From assembly GCA_947176285.1 (NCBI GenBank), contig CAMWQF010000124.1, positions 1-7,804 on the forward strand: a stretch of 7,804 nucleotides of DNA. The letters are read 5' to 3'. Under the pieces are notes generated by a model. The model was given only the letters and a program-made list of their open reading frames with translations. It made no database searches and was not told where the DNA came from. The translations under genes were made by a program, and so were the position numbers. Of the stretch, positions 6,443 through 7,804 are shown piece after piece (the stretch's first letter is position 1; every line of letters begins with the position of its first letter). The DNA comes from an uncultured Porphyromonadaceae bacterium. GTDB taxonomy: Bacteria > Bacteroidota > Bacteroidia > Bacteroidales > Muribaculaceae.

Positions 6443-6506
6443 GTCTAATTGGTCATAAGTCCAATAGGACCAATTAGTCCAATTAGTCCAATTAGACCAA
6501 TTAGAC
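6443..6506 (-). other. long inverted repeat in the purB-purA spacer
   Basis: GTCTAATTGGTC (6443-6454) is the exact reverse complement of GACCAATTAGAC (6495-6506). A 12-bp stem could form with a 40-base loop made of the 9-bp repeats. There is no T run after it on the minus strand, so it does not look like a terminator. It could be a processing or stability element in the mRNA, or a by-product of the repeats. Confidence 0.5.
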
Positions 6507-6513
6507 TAATTAT
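6460..6513. repeat. six 9-bp tandem repeats between purB and purA
   Basis: Consecutive 9-base units are TCCAATAGG, ACCAATTAG, TCCAATTAG, TCCAATTAG, ACCAATTAG and ACTAATTAT. The array begins in the spacer and its last base overlaps the purB stop codon (6513-6515). The central units are near-identical and the edges degenerate. There are no spacers, so it is not a CRISPR array. It may vary in copy number between strains. Confidence 0.75.
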
Positions 6514-7804
6514 TATTCGATTCCGTTACGCTTATATATGTAGTCTACGTTTTTGAGGTAGTAGTCGAGTGTGAAGCAGCCTTCGAGTTCTTCGGGTGTC
6601 AGCATTTCCATTACTGCAGGAGTCTGGAGCAAGAGGTCCTTATAGTTGCTGCCAGTTGCCATGGCTTTCATTGCTACCGGCTGCACTGTGTCATATGCCT
6701 GTTCGCGTACCCAACCTTTGCCTATAAGTGCATTCATCACGCGCTGTGCGAAGATGACTCCATTTGTCATGTAGATGTCGGCTCTCATCTTATCCTCGAA
6801 GATGGTCAGATTTTCGAGGATGCCCATCATGCGATTGAGCATATAGTCAAGAAGGATAGTGGCATCCGGCATGATGATGCGTTCAGTGGCAGAGTGAGAG
6901 ATATCACGTTCATGCCAGAGTGCAACGTTCTCGTATGCTGTAGCCATATATCCGCGCATCACGCGTGCACATCCGCATATATTTTCACTTCCTATAGGAT
7001 TGCGCTTATGAGGCATTGCGCTTGATCCTTTCTGTCCCTTGCCGAATGCTTCTTCCACTTCATGCACCTCTGTGCGTTGAAGGTTGCGAACTTCCATTGC
7101 CATTTGTTCAAGGCTCGAAGCAATAAGAGCAAGAGTTGCCATATAGTAAGCGTGACGATCGCGTTGGATCACCTGTGTTGACACATCAGCAGAGTTGATT
7201 CCAAGGTGTTCGCAAACATAATCCTGGATGAATGGAGGAATATTTGCAAAATTACCTACTGCACCGCTCAATTTGCCAACCTCTACACCGGATGCGGCTA
7301 GTTTAAAGCGCTCTACGTTGCGTTTCATTTCTGCAAGCCATAACACCCATTTGAGTCCGAAACTTGTGATATCGGCATGGATGCCGTGAGTGCGTCCAAT
7401 GCATGGGAGATTCTTAAATCGGATAGCCTGTTTTTTGAGCATTTCGCAGAATTTATCAAGGTCTTCCTTGATGATTTCATCGGCTTGCTTGAAAAGATAA
7501 CCATTTGCTGTGTCAACCACGTCGGTGGAAGTGAGGCCATAGTGTACCCACTTGCGTTCTTCACCAAGGCTTTCGCTGACGGCGCGGGTGAAAGCTACAA
7601 CATCGTGGCGGGTCTGCACCTCGATTTCCTTGATTCTGTCTATGTCGAAAGTAGCTTTGTCCCAGAGTTTCTTCACATCCTCTTCAGGAATCACCCCGAG
7701 TTTACTCCAAGCTTCAGCAGCGAGGATCTCAACCTTCAAGTATGCGTCAAATTTATTTTTCTCAGTCCAGACGCGACGCATCACGTCTCTTCCGTATCTG
7801 TCTG
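6513..7804 (-). CDS. purB: adenylosuccinate lyase (N-terminus just outside the window)
   Basis: It releases fumarate from adenylosuccinate to give AMP, and also from SAICAR in de novo IMP synthesis. It is a cytoplasmic tetramer of the fumarase/aspartase superfamily. Counting from GTG 7784, motifs are LTSTDVVDTA at 84-93, GRTHGIHADITSFG at 130-143 with catalytic His133, and the family signature SSAMPHKRNP at 254-263 on the flexible loop. The start at GTG 7784 or ATG 7781 is not convincing. The frame stays open to the window edge and reads DRYGRDVMRRVWTEK, matching the usual family N-terminus, so the true start lies about two codons beyond 7804. The full length would be close to 430 residues, as normal. 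It ends at TAA 6513-6515 and is followed by the repeat-filled spacer before purA. The promoter of this cluster is not in the window. Confidence 0.96.
   Translation of the reverse strand, partial: DRYGRDVMRRVWTEKNKFDAYLKVEILAAEAWSKLGVIPEEDVKKLWDKATFDIDRIKEIEVQTRHDVVAFTRAVSESLGEERKWVHYGLTSTDVVDTANGYLFKQADEIIKEDLDKFCEMLKKQAIRFKNLPCIGRTHGIHADITSFGLKWVLWLAEMKRNVERFKLAASGVEVGKLSGAVGNFANIPPFIQDYVCEHLGINSADVSTQVIQRDRHAYYMATLALIASSLEQMAMEVRNLQRTEVHEVEEAFGKGQKGSSAMPHKRNPIGSENICGCARVMRGYMATAYENVALWHERDISHSATERIIMPDATILLDYMLNRMMGILENLTIFEDKMRADIYMTNGVIFAQRVMNALIGKGWVREQAYDTVQPVAMKAMATGSNYKDLLLQTPAVMEMLTPEELEGCFTLDYYLKNVDYIYKRNGIE

Noticed and set aside
6460..6513. Possible CRISPR-like array
   Set aside because: The units are 9 bases and directly abutting with no spacers, and no cas genes are present. 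It is a simple tandem repeat.
7779..7784. purB start at GTG 7784 or ATG 7781
   Set aside because: The frame continues upstream to the window edge and reads DRYGRD, the normal family N-terminus, so these are internal codons.

Overview
The window looks like chromosomal DNA from a member of the Bacteroidota, most likely Bacteroidales. The support is AT-rich spacers full of short repeats, mostly absent Shine-Dalgarno sequences, a good match to the Bacteroidota promoter element TAnnTTTG, and Bacteroidales-like purine enzymes. I could not test the taxonomy with a search. All main genes lie on the minus strand, so transcription runs from high to low coordinates.

Right to left, positions 7804 to 2040 hold four purine genes: purB (start just off the right edge), purA, guaB and guaA. 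Together they encode the complete IMP branch point. PurA and PurB make AMP, and GuaB and GuaA make GMP. guaB and guaA are separated by one base. The purB-purA and purA-guaB spacers are about 90 bases each and carry small tandem repeats.

Below guaA the layout is unusual. The last 70 bases of guaA (2040-2109) occur a second time at 367-436, in the same orientation, with 62 of 70 bases matching and the last 30 identical. Between the copies lies one gene, a Schlafen/AlbA_2 plus GHKL-ATPase-like plus winged-helix protein. It has its own promoter and a terminator separating it from guaA. Its stop codon abuts the duplicated guaA tail. Beyond that tail is a strong hairpin terminator (328-357), probably the original guaA terminator. 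The best reading is a compact single-gene cassette of about 1.67 kb integrated at the 3' end of guaA, with no integrase of its own. A decayed tandem guaA duplication is the main alternative.

The leftmost 366 bases contain one possible small gene on the plus strand (57 residues, one membrane helix, good ribosome binding site), the terminator and the guaA tail. I saw no RNA genes, CRISPR array, riboswitch, transposase or integrase.
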